A DNA stretch of 64,000 nucleotides, taken from NCBI RefSeq assembly GCF_025751575.1, contig NZ_JAOWLA010000002.1:186001-250000 (forward strand), in the 5' to 3' direction. Below the pieces are notes generated by a model. It did no database searches and was not told the origin of the DNA. It was given only the letters and a program-made list of their open reading frames with translations. Position 1 is the stretch's first letter. Every line of letters starts with the position of its first letter. Shown one piece after another: positions 22,316-31,661 of this stretch. A program made the position numbers and the translations under genes. The DNA is from Albidovulum sediminicola (GTDB taxonomy: Bacteria; Pseudomonadota; Alphaproteobacteria; Rhodobacterales; Rhodobacteraceae).

Positions 22316-23853
22316 TGGAAAACCTGCTTTCCATCATTACTTTCCTGCCCCTTGTGGCCGCAGCGATCCTCGCGCTTTTCCTCAAGGGCGACGACCCGGC
22401 GGCGCAGCGCAACGCGAAATGGGTGGCGCTTTTCGCGACCACGGCGACCTTCCTGATCTCGCTCTTCGTGCTGGCGGGCTTCGAGCCGGCCGACACGGGC
22501 TTCCAGTTCGTGGAAGAGCGCGACTGGATCATGGGCCTGAAGTACAAGGTTGGCGTCGACGGGATCTCGGTCCTCTTCGTGCTGCTGACCACGTTCCTCA
22601 TGCCGATCACGATCCTGTCCACCTGGGACGTGACCGTGCGGGTCAAGGAATACATGGTCGCCTTCCTGATCCTCGAAGGGTTGATGATCGGCGTCTTCGT
22701 GGCGCTTGACCTCGTCCTCTTCTACCTCTTCTTCGAGGCCGGCCTGATCCCGATGTTCCTGATCATCGGCATCTGGGGCGGGAAGGAGCGGATCTACGCC
22801 GCGTTCAAGTTCTTCCTTTACACCTTCCTCGGCTCGGTCCTGATGCTGGTCGCGATGATCGCGATGTATGTGGATGCGGGCACGACCGACATTCCGACGC
22901 TGCTCAGCCACCCGTTTGGCTCCGATACGATCTCGGTTCTGGGCTTCCATGTCGTGGGCGGCATGCAGACCCTACTGTTCCTGGCCTTCTTCGCCTCTTT
23001 CGCGGTGAAGATGCCGATGTGGCCGGTCCACACCTGGCTGCCCGACGCGCACGTTCAGGCGCCGACGGCCGGTTCGGTGATCCTGGCGGCGGTTCTGCTG
23101 AAGATGGGCGGCTACGGTTTCCTGCGTTTCTCGCTGCCGATGTTCCCTGTCGCCTCGGATCTTCTGTCGGGCTTCGTCTTCTGGCTCTCGGCGATCGCGA
23201 TCGTCTATGCCTCGCTGGTGGCGCTGGCGCAGTCGGACATGAAGAAGCTGGTCGCCTATTCCTCGGTCGCGCACATGGGCTACGTCACCATGGGCATCTT
23301 CGCGGTGAACCAGCAGGGGATCGACGGCGCGATCTTCCAGATGCTGAGCCATGGCTTCATCTCCGGCGCGCTCTTCCTTTCGGTCGGCGTCATCTACGAC
23401 CGGATGCACACGCGCGAGATCGACGCCTATGGCGGGCTTGTGAACCGCATGCCGACCTATGCGCTGATCTTCATGTTCTTCACCATGGCGAACGTGGGCC
23501 TGCCGGGCACCTCGGGCTTCGTCGGTGAATTCCTGACGCTCATGGGCATCTTCCAGGTGAACACCTGGGTGGCGCTGGTCGCGACCTCGGGCGTGATCCT
23601 GTCGGCGGCCTATGCGCTCTGGCTCTATCGCCGGGTGATCATGGGCGAGCTGATCAAGGAAAGCCTGAAGGGCATCAAGGACATGACCGCGCGCGAGAAA
23701 TTCATCATGGCGCCGCTCGTCGCGATGACGCTTCTTCTGGGTGTCTATCCGAGCCTCGTCACCGACATGGTCGGCCCCTCGGTTGAGGCGCTGATTGCAG
23801 ACTACCGTGCCGACGTGCCGCTGCCCGAGGCAGTGGCCGAGGCCAGCCACTGA
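22315..23853 (+). CDS. nuoM: NADH-quinone oxidoreductase subunit M
   Basis: Second antiporter-like proton-pumping subunit, 512 residues, about 14 helices. [18 protein letters not shown] contains the pump glutamate; [34 protein letters not shown] holds the lysine path; [17 protein letters not shown] and [12 protein letters not shown] follow. Starts on the last base of the nuoL stop. Complete. Confidence 0.96.
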   Translation: MENLLSIITFLPLVAAAILALFLKGDDPAAQRNAKWVALFATTATFLISLFVLAGFEPADTGFQFVEERDWIMGLKYKVGVDGISVLFVLLTTFLMPITILSTWDVTVRVKEYMVAFLILEGLMIGVFVALDLVLFYLFFEAGLIPMFLIIGIWGGKERIYAAFKFFLYTFLGSVLMLVAMIAMYVDAGTTDIPTLLSHPFGSDTISVLGFHVVGGMQTLLFLAFFASFAVKMPMWPVHTWLPDAHVQAPTAGSVILAAVLLKMGGYGFLRFSLPMFPVASDLLSGFVFWLSAIAIVYASLVALAQSDMKKLVAYSSVAHMGYVTMGIFAVNQQGIDGAIFQMLSHGFISGALFLSVGVIYDRMHTREIDAYGGLVNRMPTYALIFMFFTMANVGLPGTSGFVGEFLTLMGIFQVNTWVALVATSGVILSAAYALWLYRRVIMGELIKESLKGIKDMTAREKFIMAPLVAMTLLLGVYPSLVTDMVGPSVEALIADYRADVPLPEAVAEASH

Positions 23854-23866
23854 AGGATCCCACGCG

Positions 23867-25306
23867 ATGATTTCCGCTGATTTCTCCGCCGTTCTTCCCG
23901 AGGTGCTGCTGGCGCTTTTCGCGATGGTCTCGCTTCTGGGCGCGGTCTGGGGCGGCAAGGACCAGATGACCTCCACGCTCACCTGGGCCACGGCCGCCAT
24001 CTTCGTCGGCGTCGCGGCCTGGATCGGCCTGTCGAGCACAGGTGATGCCGTGGCCTTTGGCGGGACCTTCACCGACGACGCCTTCGCGCGCTTTGCCAAG
24101 GTCACCGTGCTGCTTGCCGCCGCCGGCGTCCTGGTGATGAGCCAGGACTACATGGAACGCCGGCGTATCGCGCGCTTCGAATACCCGGTCCTCATCACGC
24201 TGGCGGTTGTCGGAATGATGATCATGGTGTCCGCGGGCGACCTGATGTCGCTTTACATGGGGCTGGAGCTTCAGTCGCTGTCGCTTTACGTCGTGGCCGC
24301 ACTGCGCCGCGACAGCGTCAAATCGACCGAGGCGGGGCTCAAGTATTTCGTCCTCGGCGCGCTGTCCTCGGGCCTGCTGCTTTACGGCGCCTCGCTGACC
24401 TACGGGTTCACCGGGACCACGCAGTTCGCAGGCATCTTCGCCACGATCGCAGAGGGGCATGTTTCCACCGGGCTCCTCTTCGGGCTGGTGTTCCTGATCA
24501 CGGGGCTTGCCTTCAAGGTTTCCGCCGTCCCCTTCCACATGTGGACGCCCGACGTCTACGAGGGTTCGCCCACGCCGGTCACGGCCTTCTTCGCCACCGC
24601 GCCGAAGGTTGCTGCAATGGCGCTCTTCGCGCGGCTCGTGCATGACGCCTTTGGCGCCGCCGTCGGCGACTGGAGCCAGGTGGTCGCGCTGCTGTCGGTC
24701 CTGTCGATGTTCCTGGGCGCCTTCGCCGCGATCGGCCAGCGCAATATCAAGCGCCTGATGGCCTATTCCTCGATCGCGCACATGGGCTTCGCGCTCATGG
24801 GGCTGGCTGCGGGAACCCAGATGGGCGTTCAGGCGATGCTGACCTACATGGCGGTCTATGTGACCATGAACATCGGCACCTTCGCCTTCATCCTGTCGAT
24901 GGAGCGCGACGGGGCCCCGGTCACGGAGATCGACGCGCTGAACCTCTTCGCCCGGCGCGAGCCGGTGAAGGCGCTCGCCGTGCTGATCCTGATGTTCTCG
25001 CTGGCGGGTGTGCCGCCGATGCTGGGCTTTTTCGCGAAGTACGGCGTGCTGCGGGCTGCGCTGGGGGCGGACATGGTCTGGCTGGCCGTCGGCGGGGCGG
25101 TCGCTTCGGTCATCGGCGCCTTCTATTACCTGCGCATCGTCTACTTCATGTACTTCGGGCAAGAGGGCGAGGCGCTGGAAAGCCGCATGACCGCGCCGCA
25201 ATGGCTGCTGCTCATGGCCTCTGCCGCGGTCATGGTCCTGGGTGTCGTCAACGTCTTCGGCGTCGAAGGCGCGGCGGCGGTCGCGGCCGAAGTCCTTGTC
25301 CGCTGA
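23867..25306 (+). CDS. nuoN: NADH-quinone oxidoreductase subunit N
   Basis: Third antiporter-like subunit, 479 residues. [85 protein letters not shown] and [16 protein letters not shown] are diagnostic. Starts at [13 protein letters not shown] (23867). Its last 11 bases overlap birA, so the complex I operon runs directly into cofactor genes. Confidence 0.96.
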   Translation: MISADFSAVLPEVLLALFAMVSLLGAVWGGKDQMTSTLTWATAAIFVGVAAWIGLSSTGDAVAFGGTFTDDAFARFAKVTVLLAAAGVLVMSQDYMERRRIARFEYPVLITLAVVGMMIMVSAGDLMSLYMGLELQSLSLYVVAALRRDSVKSTEAGLKYFVLGALSSGLLLYGASLTYGFTGTTQFAGIFATIAEGHVSTGLLFGLVFLITGLAFKVSAVPFHMWTPDVYEGSPTPVTAFFATAPKVAAMALFARLVHDAFGAAVGDWSQVVALLSVLSMFLGAFAAIGQRNIKRLMAYSSIAHMGFALMGLAAGTQMGVQAMLTYMAVYVTMNIGTFAFILSMERDGAPVTEIDALNLFARREPVKALAVLILMFSLAGVPPMLGFFAKYGVLRAALGADMVWLAVGGAVASVIGAFYYLRIVYFMYFGQEGEALESRMTAPQWLLLMASAAVMVLGVVNVFGVEGAAAVAAEVLVR

Positions 25307-26057
25307 CCTTATCACTTGGCCTGAGGGTGTGGCGCGCCACGTCCTGACCGAGGTCGACAGCACCAACTCCGAGGCCGCGCGCCTGGCGCCCGGCCTGACC
25401 CAGCCGACCTGGATCATGGCGCGCCGCCAGACCGCGGCGCGCGGGCGCCGTGGCCGGGCTTGGGTCAGCCCCGAGGGCAATTTCGCCGCAACCCTGCTGA
25501 TGCGGCCCGCCGGCGACCCCGCTCAGGCAGCGCTGCGCAGCTTCGTGGCCGCCTTGGCGCTCGCTGACGCGCTCGCGCTGGTCGTGGGGCCGGGGGCGGT
25601 CATCTCCCTCAAATGGCCCAATGATGTGCTGCTGAACGGCGGCAAGGTCGCGGGCATCCTGCTGGAAAGTGCGGGAACAGGCGCAGGCGTCACGCATCTG
25701 TCGATCGGCATCGGCGTCAACTTGGTCGCCGCGCCGCCGAAAGAGGCGGTGGAGCCGGGCGCCCTGACCCCCGTTTCGGTCATGGGTGAAACCGGAGCGC
25801 GCATCGCGCCGGAGGAGCTTCTGACCTATCTGGCCGCCGCCTTTGCCCGATGGGAGGCGCAGTTTTCCACCTATGGCTTCGCGCCGATCCGTACCGCCTG
25901 GCTTGCGCGGGCGGCCCGGCTTGGCCAACACGTCATGGCCCGCACCATGGCCGAGACAATCGAGGGTACCTTCGATACGCTGGGCGAGGATGGATCGCTG
26001 ATCCTGGTGACGCCCGCGGGGCGCCGCGCCATTCCCGCGGCGGATGTCTTTTTCTGA
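25296..26057 (+). CDS. birA: Biotin--[acetyl-CoA-carboxylase] ligase, without DNA-binding domain
   Basis: Activates biotin to biotinyl-5'-AMP and attaches it to carrier lysines such as the one in MccA. 253 residues, catalytic and C-terminal domains only; the N-terminal winged helix of E. coli BirA is missing, so it cannot be a BirA-type repressor. [13 protein letters not shown], the biotinyl-AMP loop [24 protein letters not shown], and [20 protein letters not shown] are present. A TTG start at 25296 ([16 protein letters not shown]) fits homologue N-termini; the next option is GTG about 30 bases on. Confidence 0.9.
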   Translation: MSADLITWPEGVARHVLTEVDSTNSEAARLAPGLTQPTWIMARRQTAARGRRGRAWVSPEGNFAATLLMRPAGDPAQAALRSFVAALALADALALVVGPGAVISLKWPNDVLLNGGKVAGILLESAGTGAGVTHLSIGIGVNLVAAPPKEAVEPGALTPVSVMGETGARIAPEELLTYLAAAFARWEAQFSTYGFAPIRTAWLARAARLGQHVMARTMAETIEGTFDTLGEDGSLILVTPAGRRAIPAADVFF

Positions 26058-26071
26058 AAACGGGGGGCGGG

Positions 26072-26851
26072 ATGCTTCTGTGCATCGACTGCGGCAACAC
26101 CAACACGGTCTTTTCCGTCTGGGACGGAGAAACCTTTCGCTGCACGCTCAGGACCGCGACCGAGCATCAGCGCACGGCGGACCAGTATTTCGTCTGGTTC
26201 TCCACCCTGATGGGGCATCACCGCGTGCCGGTCGACATCAACGCGGTCGTGATCTCCTCGACCGTGCCGCGGGTGGTGTTCAACCTGCGGGTCCTGTGCG
26301 ACCGCTATTTCAACTGCCGACCGCTGGTCGTGGGCAAGCCGGATTGCGCGCTGCCTGTTGCGCCGCGCGTCGATCAGGGCACGACCGTAGGGCCGGATCG
26401 CCTTGTCAACACGGTCGCGGGCTATGACCGTCACGGCGGCAACCTGATCATTGTCGATTTCGGTACCGCGACGACCTTCGATGTGGTCGATGCAGATGGT
26501 GCCTATATCGGTGGCGTGATCGCGCCTGGCGTCAACCTATCGCTTGAGGCGCTGCACATGGCAGCGGCGGCGCTGCCGCATGTGGATATCACCAAACCCG
26601 CGCTCGCGATCGGGACGAATACGGTTGCCTGCATGCAGTCGGGCATCTACTGGGGATATGTCGGCCTTGTCGAGGGGATCGTGCGCCAGATCCGGCTGGA
26701 GCGGAACCGCCCGATGAAGGTCATTGCCACCGGCGGACTGGCGCCGCTTTTCGGTCAGGGCACCGAAATCTTTGACAGTGTCGAGGATGACCTGACCATG
26801 CACGGGCTGGTGCTGATCCACCGCCACAACAAGGATTTGGAAACCGCATGA
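26072..26851 (+). CDS. coaX: Type III pantothenate kinase
   Basis: Phosphorylates pantothenate, first step of CoA synthesis. 259 residues with the ASKHA fold: MLLCIDCGNTNTVFSVWDG (phosphate loop), PLVVGKPD, GPDRLVNTVAG, the second phosphate motif DFGTATTFDVVDADG-YIGGVIAPG, and GGLAPLF. Starts at 26072 after GGGGGGCGG. The stop overlaps rnj by 4 bases; the birA-coaX-rnj order behind nuoN is common in related genomes. Confidence 0.94.
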   Translation: MLLCIDCGNTNTVFSVWDGETFRCTLRTATEHQRTADQYFVWFSTLMGHHRVPVDINAVVISSTVPRVVFNLRVLCDRYFNCRPLVVGKPDCALPVAPRVDQGTTVGPDRLVNTVAGYDRHGGNLIIVDFGTATTFDVVDADGAYIGGVIAPGVNLSLEALHMAAAALPHVDITKPALAIGTNTVACMQSGIYWGYVGLVEGIVRQIRLERNRPMKVIATGGLAPLFGQGTEIFDSVEDDLTMHGLVLIHRHNKDLETA

Positions 26852-28530
26852 GCGTGAAGGACCGCCTGATCTACCTGCCGCTGGGCGGGGCCGGCGAAAT
26901 CGGCATGAACTGCTATGTCTACGGCTACGGGCCGGAGGGAGAGGAGCGGCTGATCGTCGTCGATCTGGGCGTGACCTTCCCCGACATGGACGGCACGCCC
27001 GGCGTCGATCTGATCATGGCCGATGTCGCCTGGCTCGAAGAGAATGCCGACCGGATCGAGGCGATCTTCATCACCCATGCGCACGAAGATCACGTCGGCG
27101 CGCTTGGCCACCTCTGGTCGCGGCTGCGCGCGCCGGTCTATGCGCGCGCCTTCACCGGCGCCATCGCCAGGATGAAGATGGAGGATGCGGGTCAGCCGCT
27201 CGACGCCATTCGCATCGTCGGGCCGCGCCCCGCCGTGACCGAGGCGGGACCGTTCCAGGTTCAGTTCGTGCCCGTCAGCCACTCGATCCCCGAAAGCGCC
27301 GCGCTGGTCATCGACACGCCCGCGGGCCGCGTCGTCCACACGGCCGACTTCAAGCTCGATGGCTCACCCGTGGTCGGCGAACCCTTCGACCCTGAACTCT
27401 GGCATGCGATCGCGAACGAGGGCGCGGGCGTGCGCGCGCTCGTCTGCGATTCCACCAACGTCTTTTCGCCCTTGCCTGGCCGGTCCGAGGCGACGCTGGC
27501 CGAGCCCATCGCCGAACTGCTGAAAGGGCAGAAGGGAATGGTTGTCGCCACCACCTTCGCCTCCAACATAGCGCGGCTGAAGACGCTGGCCGAGGCCGGA
27601 CGCGCGGCCGGGCGCTCGGTCTGCCTTCTGGGCCGCGCGATGAAGAAGATGATCACCGCCGCCGTCGAGACCGGCATCCTCACCGACTTCCCCACGCTCG
27701 TCCAGCCCGAGGACGCGGCGGATGTGCCGCGCGGCAGCCTGATGCTGATCGTGACCGGCAGCCAGGGCGAACGCCGCGCCGCCTCGGCCCAGCTTGCGCG
27801 GGGCAAGTACCTGGGGCTGGAGATGAAGGCGGGCGACATGTTCCTGTTTTCGTCGAAGACCATCCCCGGCAATGAACGCGGCGTGATCCGGGTGATGAAC
27901 GCCTTTTCCGAGATGGGCGTCGATATCGTCGACGATCACGGCGGCCTCTATCACGTCTCGGGCCACGCGAACCGCCCCGATCTTGAGGCGGTCCATGACC
28001 TGATGCGGCCGAAGATCCTGATCCCGATGCACGGCGAACATCGTCACCTGCGCGAACATGTCAAGCTTGGCCTGTCCAAGGGCATCGCCTCTGCCATCGC
28101 CACCAACGGGACCATGCTCGACATCACCGGCGACGCGCCGAAGCTGGCGGGAAGGATCGAGGCCGGGCGGACCTATCTGGACGGCACGGCGCTGCTGGGG
28201 GCGATGGACGGCGTCGTGCGCGACCGTATCCGCATGGCGCTGAACGGGCACGTCCTGGTGACGATCCTTCTGGACGAGGACGACCGCCCCCTGGGCGAAG
28301 CCTGGGTGGACCTGAAGGGCCTGGCGGAGACGACACGTTCCGGCGCCGCGCTCGCCGAGGAGATCGAGGGGGAACTGACGGACTTCCTGGACGGTGCGGG
28401 CCCGAAGGTCATCACCAACGACGACAAGATCGAGGAAGCCGTCAAGCGCATCGTGCGCCAAGTCACGATGGAAGAGATCGGCAAGAAGCCCGAAGTGACG
28501 GTCGTCATCAGCCGGCTCGCGGTCGAATAG
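26848..28530 (+). CDS. rnj: Ribonuclease J
   Basis: Metallo-beta-lactamase/beta-CASP ribonuclease with 5' exonuclease and endonuclease activity in RNA turnover; 560 residues. The metal motif HAHEDH is at 77-82, with a further histidine in PVSHSIPESAAL and HTADFKLDG. The beta-CASP region includes VVATTFASNIARL and VTGSQGERRAA; the later motif is HVSGHANRPDL. The C-terminal small domain is complete. Coupled to coaX by ATGA. A shared stem-loop with the convergent helicase gene lies about 14 bases after the stop. Confidence 0.94.
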   Translation: MSVKDRLIYLPLGGAGEIGMNCYVYGYGPEGEERLIVVDLGVTFPDMDGTPGVDLIMADVAWLEENADRIEAIFITHAHEDHVGALGHLWSRLRAPVYARAFTGAIARMKMEDAGQPLDAIRIVGPRPAVTEAGPFQVQFVPVSHSIPESAALVIDTPAGRVVHTADFKLDGSPVVGEPFDPELWHAIANEGAGVRALVCDSTNVFSPLPGRSEATLAEPIAELLKGQKGMVVATTFASNIARLKTLAEAGRAAGRSVCLLGRAMKKMITAAVETGILTDFPTLVQPEDAADVPRGSLMLIVTGSQGERRAASAQLARGKYLGLEMKAGDMFLFSSKTIPGNERGVIRVMNAFSEMGVDIVDDHGGLYHVSGHANRPDLEAVHDLMRPKILIPMHGEHRHLREHVKLGLSKGIASAIATNGTMLDITGDAPKLAGRIEAGRTYLDGTALLGAMDGVVRDRIRMALNGHVLVTILLDEDDRPLGEAWVDLKGLAETTRSGAALAEEIEGELTDFLDGAGPKVITNDDKIEEAVKRIVRQVTMEEIGKKPEVTVVISRLAVE

Positions 28531-28540
28531 CCCGCACAAG

Positions 28541-28571
28541 AAAAGACCGCGGCGCGCAGGCGTCGCGGTCT
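28541..28571 (-). terminator. Stem-loop terminator between rnj and the DEAD-box helicase gene
   Basis: Perfect 8-bp arms (28544-28551 and 28564-28571) flank a 12-base loop. On the minus strand a TTTTCTTG run follows, so it ends the helicase transcript; it may also block read-through from rnj. Confidence 0.65.
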
Positions 28572-28632
28572 CGATTGATGCCTGAGAGCGATGGTTAGCG
28601 CGGCCGGGATGGCCGCGCGCATCGCCTGAGGC

Positions 28633-30171
28633 TCAGCTTTCCACAGTCTTCGGCAGGCCGCGCAGGAGGAAATCCGGCACATGATCGCCCATGCCGACCA
28701 CCGGCGCGTTGTCGCGGCGGTCGTCGTCGCGGCGGCGGTCGCGGCGCTCATCGCCCTTGCGGTTGTCGCCCCGGCGCTCCGGCCGGCGCTCTTCGCGGCG
28801 CGGTTTCGGGGCTTCGGCTTCGGGCTTCGACGCGGCGGGCTTCGCGGGGGCGGGCTCGGCAGCCACCACGGGCTCGACATCGAGCGCCTGCATCGGGGCC
28901 ATTTCGTTATGCGGCTTCACCGGACGTTCGCGGCGGTCTTCGCGTCCGCGCTTTGCGCCTTCGCGCGCGGGTTTTTCGCTGCGCGGGCGCGGCGCCTTTT
29001 GCGCAGCCTCGGACAATGTGAAGCCCTCGGGGATCGCGCCGCGCGGGATCTGGTTCTTCACCAGGCTTTCGATGGCGTCGAGGAACTTCGTGTCCGAGGG
29101 CGTCGCGATGGTGATCGCCACCCCCTTGCGCCCGGCGCGGCCGGTGCGCCCGATCCGGTGGACATAGTCCTCGGCATGGCTCGGCACGTCGAAGTTGAAG
29201 ACATGGCTGACGGCCGGAATGTCGAGCCCGCGCGCGGCCACGTCGGAGGCGACGAGGAAGCGCAGCGATCCGTCACGGAACCCGTCCAGCGTCTTCATCC
29301 GCTGGCTCTGGTCCAGGTCGCCATGGATAGGGGCTGCGTTGAATCCGTGCGTCTTCAGCGACTTGGCAAGGATATCGACCTCGCTCTTACGGTTGCAGAA
29401 GAGGATCGCGTTGGTGCAGGTCTCGCCCTCGGCCTCGATGAGCGCGCGCAGCAACTCGCGCTTTTGCTTGGCGCTCTGGTCCTTGCGGGTCGGCGTGAGC
29501 TCGATCAGGCGCTGCTCGATCGTCTCGGAGGTCGTCGCCTGGCGCGCGACCTCGATCCGGGCGGGGTTGTGAAGGAAGGTGTTGGTGATCCGCTCGATCT
29601 CCGGCGCCATGGTGGCAGAGAAGAAGAGCGTCTGGCGCGTGAAGGGCGTCAGCTGGAAGATGCGCTCGATATCCGGGATGAAACCCATGTCGAGCATGCG
29701 GTCTGCCTCATCCACCACCATGATCTGCACGCCGGTCAGGAGGAGCTTGCCGCGTTCGAAATGGTCCAGAAGCCGGCCCGGGGTCGCGATCAGAACGTCC
29801 ACGCCGCGGTCGATCAGCTTGTCCTGGTCGGCAAAGCTGACGCCCCCGATCAGAAGCGCCTTGGTGAGCTTGGTGTGCTTGGCGTAGACGTCGAAGTTTT
29901 CCGCGACCTGCGCCGCCAGTTCGCGCGTCGGCGCCAGAACCAGCGACCGCGGCATCCGCGCGCGCGCGCGGCCACGGCCCAGAAGCGTGATCATCGGCAG
30001 CGTGAAGCTGGCGGTCTTGCCCGTGCCGGTCTGGGCGATGCCGAGGACATCGCGGCCTTCAAGAGCGTGGGGAATGGCGCCGGCCTGGATCGGCGTGGGG
30101 TTTTCGTAGCCTGCTTCTGCAATGGCTTGCAGGACGCGCGCGTCCAGCTTTAGGTCCGTGAATTTGGTCAT
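28633..30171 (-). CDS. rhlE: DEAD-box ATP-dependent RNA helicase (RhlE type)
   Basis: 512 residues. RecA-like core at about 1-370: Q motif (NPTPIQAGAIP), AQTGTGKT, PTRELAAQV, ATPGRLLDHF, DEADRMLDMGF, SATMAPEI, then domain 2 with HGDLDQSQR, VASDVAARGLDIP and HRIGRTGRAGRKG. The C-terminal 140 residues form a disordered basic tail rich in Arg/Asp (RREERRPERRGDNRK...), typical of RhlE helicases for RNA binding. Start at 30171 (MTKFTDLKLD). Likely acts in ribosome assembly or mRNA turnover. A TTGACC-N17-TAACGG promoter lies upstream. Confidence 0.93.
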   Translation of the reverse strand: MTKFTDLKLDARVLQAIAEAGYENPTPIQAGAIPHALEGRDVLGIAQTGTGKTASFTLPMITLLGRGRARARMPRSLVLAPTRELAAQVAENFDVYAKHTKLTKALLIGGVSFADQDKLIDRGVDVLIATPGRLLDHFERGKLLLTGVQIMVVDEADRMLDMGFIPDIERIFQLTPFTRQTLFFSATMAPEIERITNTFLHNPARIEVARQATTSETIEQRLIELTPTRKDQSAKQKRELLRALIEAEGETCTNAILFCNRKSEVDILAKSLKTHGFNAAPIHGDLDQSQRMKTLDGFRDGSLRFLVASDVAARGLDIPAVSHVFNFDVPSHAEDYVHRIGRTGRAGRKGVAITIATPSDTKFLDAIESLVKNQIPRGAIPEGFTLSEAAQKAPRPRSEKPAREGAKRGREDRRERPVKPHNEMAPMQALDVEPVVAAEPAPAKPAASKPEAEAPKPRREERRPERRGDNRKGDERRDRRRDDDRRDNAPVVGMGDHVPDFLLRGLPKTVES

Positions 30172-30261
30172 GAGCGTCCGTCGATCTGCGGCGTCGGGCC
30201 GCAAGGGTGAAGGGCGCTAACACTGGGCGCCCGTGCGTCGTCAGGCCAGAGGCCGTGCGCC

Positions 30262-30290
30262 CCGTTAGCCGAACAAGCGAAAAAGGTCAA
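30262..30290 (-). promoter_or_regulatory. Predicted promoter of the DEAD-box helicase gene
   Basis: On the minus strand TTGACC (30290-30285), 17-base spacer and TAACGG (30267-30262). The leader would be about 80 bases long, a common feature of cold-regulated helicase genes, though no cold-shock motif was identified. Confidence 0.5.
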
Positions 30291-30314
30291 GGATCGTGCG
30301 TCGGCGCGGGGGAT

Positions 30315-31088
30315 TCAGGCGGTTTCGTCGCGGTTCACGCGCATCATTTCAAGCCGCAGCCGCATGAGCGCGAAGCGGCGGAAGATATTGCGGGAATCGC
30401 GGTTCAACCGGTCCATCAGTGCAGTGGCGAGCGGACCCGCGTCGGGCGCGTCCAGCGCCTGTTCGACGATGTCCAGCAGGAGGTTCGCTTCAAGGTCGCC
30501 GCCCACGATCTGAAATCCCAGCATGTTCATCGGCAGCGGTCCCTTGGCCCGGCCGGGGATGCGGAACGGCTCTTCGGACGGGGTTCCGGAATACTGGCGT
30601 TCGTACTCATAGAGCTTCATGAGCGAGAAAAGCACATTCATCGACTGCCCGACGCGGCGGTCGGCCTCGGTCGGCCCGTGTTCGGCATAGGTGATAATCG
30701 AAGAGATCAGCCAGCGCGAGCTCAGATGTTCGAGCAGCAGGCCGGCCTTTTCGCGCCAGAGCCGGAGGAACAGTTCGGGCGCCTGTTCGGGCCAGGTGAA
30801 CTTGCGCAAATTGGCGATCAGCAGCGCGTTCAACAGGCAAAGCTCGGGCTTGCCCCGGAACTCTGGCAGAAGTTCGTGGCGCTTGCGCGCAAAGCTGCTG
30901 TGGCCTGGGGGAAGGGGGGCGGGGTCCTCGTCCGGCACCAGGCGGGTAGCCAGCGCATCCAGATCGGCATCAAGGGGCGGGAGCGCCTCTCCCTCGTGAT
31001 AGACGAGGCCGGCACGCCGTCTGCGCCGTGATGCGATTAGATCCCGCATGCCGTCGGGGTAGGTTTCGAAGGTTTCTTGTTCGCTCAT
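30315..31088 (-). CDS. Conserved hypothetical protein, 257 residues
   Basis: A soluble protein, mostly helical. It has a basic N-terminal stretch (RDLIASRRRRRAGLVYHEGEALPP), a proline-rich segment (DEDPAPLPPGH), and a helical core with REKAGLLLEHLSSRWLISSIITYAEHGPTEADRRVGQSMNVLFSLMKLYEYERQYSG. I recognise no catalytic motif or family. The start at 31088 (MSEQETFETYPDGMRDL) is chosen over an upstream in-frame codon at 31121 because it follows a purine-rich site and is nearer the conserved-looking part. Same strand as the helicase but separated by a promoter. Confidence 0.7.
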   Translation of the reverse strand: MSEQETFETYPDGMRDLIASRRRRRAGLVYHEGEALPPLDADLDALATRLVPDEDPAPLPPGHSSFARKRHELLPEFRGKPELCLLNALLIANLRKFTWPEQAPELFLRLWREKAGLLLEHLSSRWLISSIITYAEHGPTEADRRVGQSMNVLFSLMKLYEYERQYSGTPSEEPFRIPGRAKGPLPMNMLGFQIVGGDLEANLLLDIVEQALDAPDAGPLATALMDRLNRDSRNIFRRFALMRLRLEMMRVNRDETA

Positions 31089-31661
31089 GCCGCCGCCGGT
31101 GCCCGCGTTCCTCACCGACACATATAGGCTTGCAGGTCTTCATGCAAAGAAGGACGCCGCCCTGGGAGGGACGGCGCCGCCATGTGGGTAATGGTGCTTG
31201 GTCGCTTTGGATGTTCGGCGGCTGTCTCCTTTCCTTTTGTGCGGCGCCCGAAGGCGTCCGGCAAGGGTCCGGCATCGCGCCGGGCAAAACTTGCAGGAAG
31301 CGGGGGGCGGCAACCAAGAGGGAGAATTGGCGCCGCCCCTTCGCTTTCACACCGCCGTCTGCTCTGGCCCCCGATAGGGCCGACGGTGCGTCAACTGCTT
31401 CAGTCCGGGGAGAAGCGCTTATTGTTGCGCTTCCATAACCAATTTTTTTGAGGAAAAGTGCGGCTTTTTTGTGGCAACTGCCCCAATATCCACAAAATTG
31501 ACGCAGTGTGAAGATGGGAGAACGGACTGTTTCCAGTGCGCGGGGTAATGCGCGCGCGCATGCCTTGACTCGGGTTCTCAGGGCCCGTGTCTCCCGGCGA
31601 CTCACCTCTCACCGGGGGCGAAAGCCTCGGGATCAGGCCAGCTTTACTGCCGGAAACCGGG
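31089..31661. other. 573-base gap with several inverted repeats, no supported gene
   Basis: Lies downstream of prfC and upstream of the unknown gene ending at 30315, both on the minus strand. No frame here has convincing codon use. Structures seen: GAAGCGC-N8-GCGCTTC (31412-31433) with a T7 run ten bases on, and TTTTGTGG-N15-CCACAAAA (31467-31497). The 31405-31510 part is more AT-rich than its surroundings. It may hold the promoter of the downstream gene, or a small RNA. Confidence 0.4.

Noticed and set aside
28124-28336. Small antisense frame within rnj
   Set aside because: Pro/Arg-rich shadow translation without any supporting signal.
31122-31605. Open frames of 70-210 codons on both strands in the gap beside prfC
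   Set aside because: Poor codon usage, no ribosome sites and no similarity to anything recognised; hairpins occur across them.
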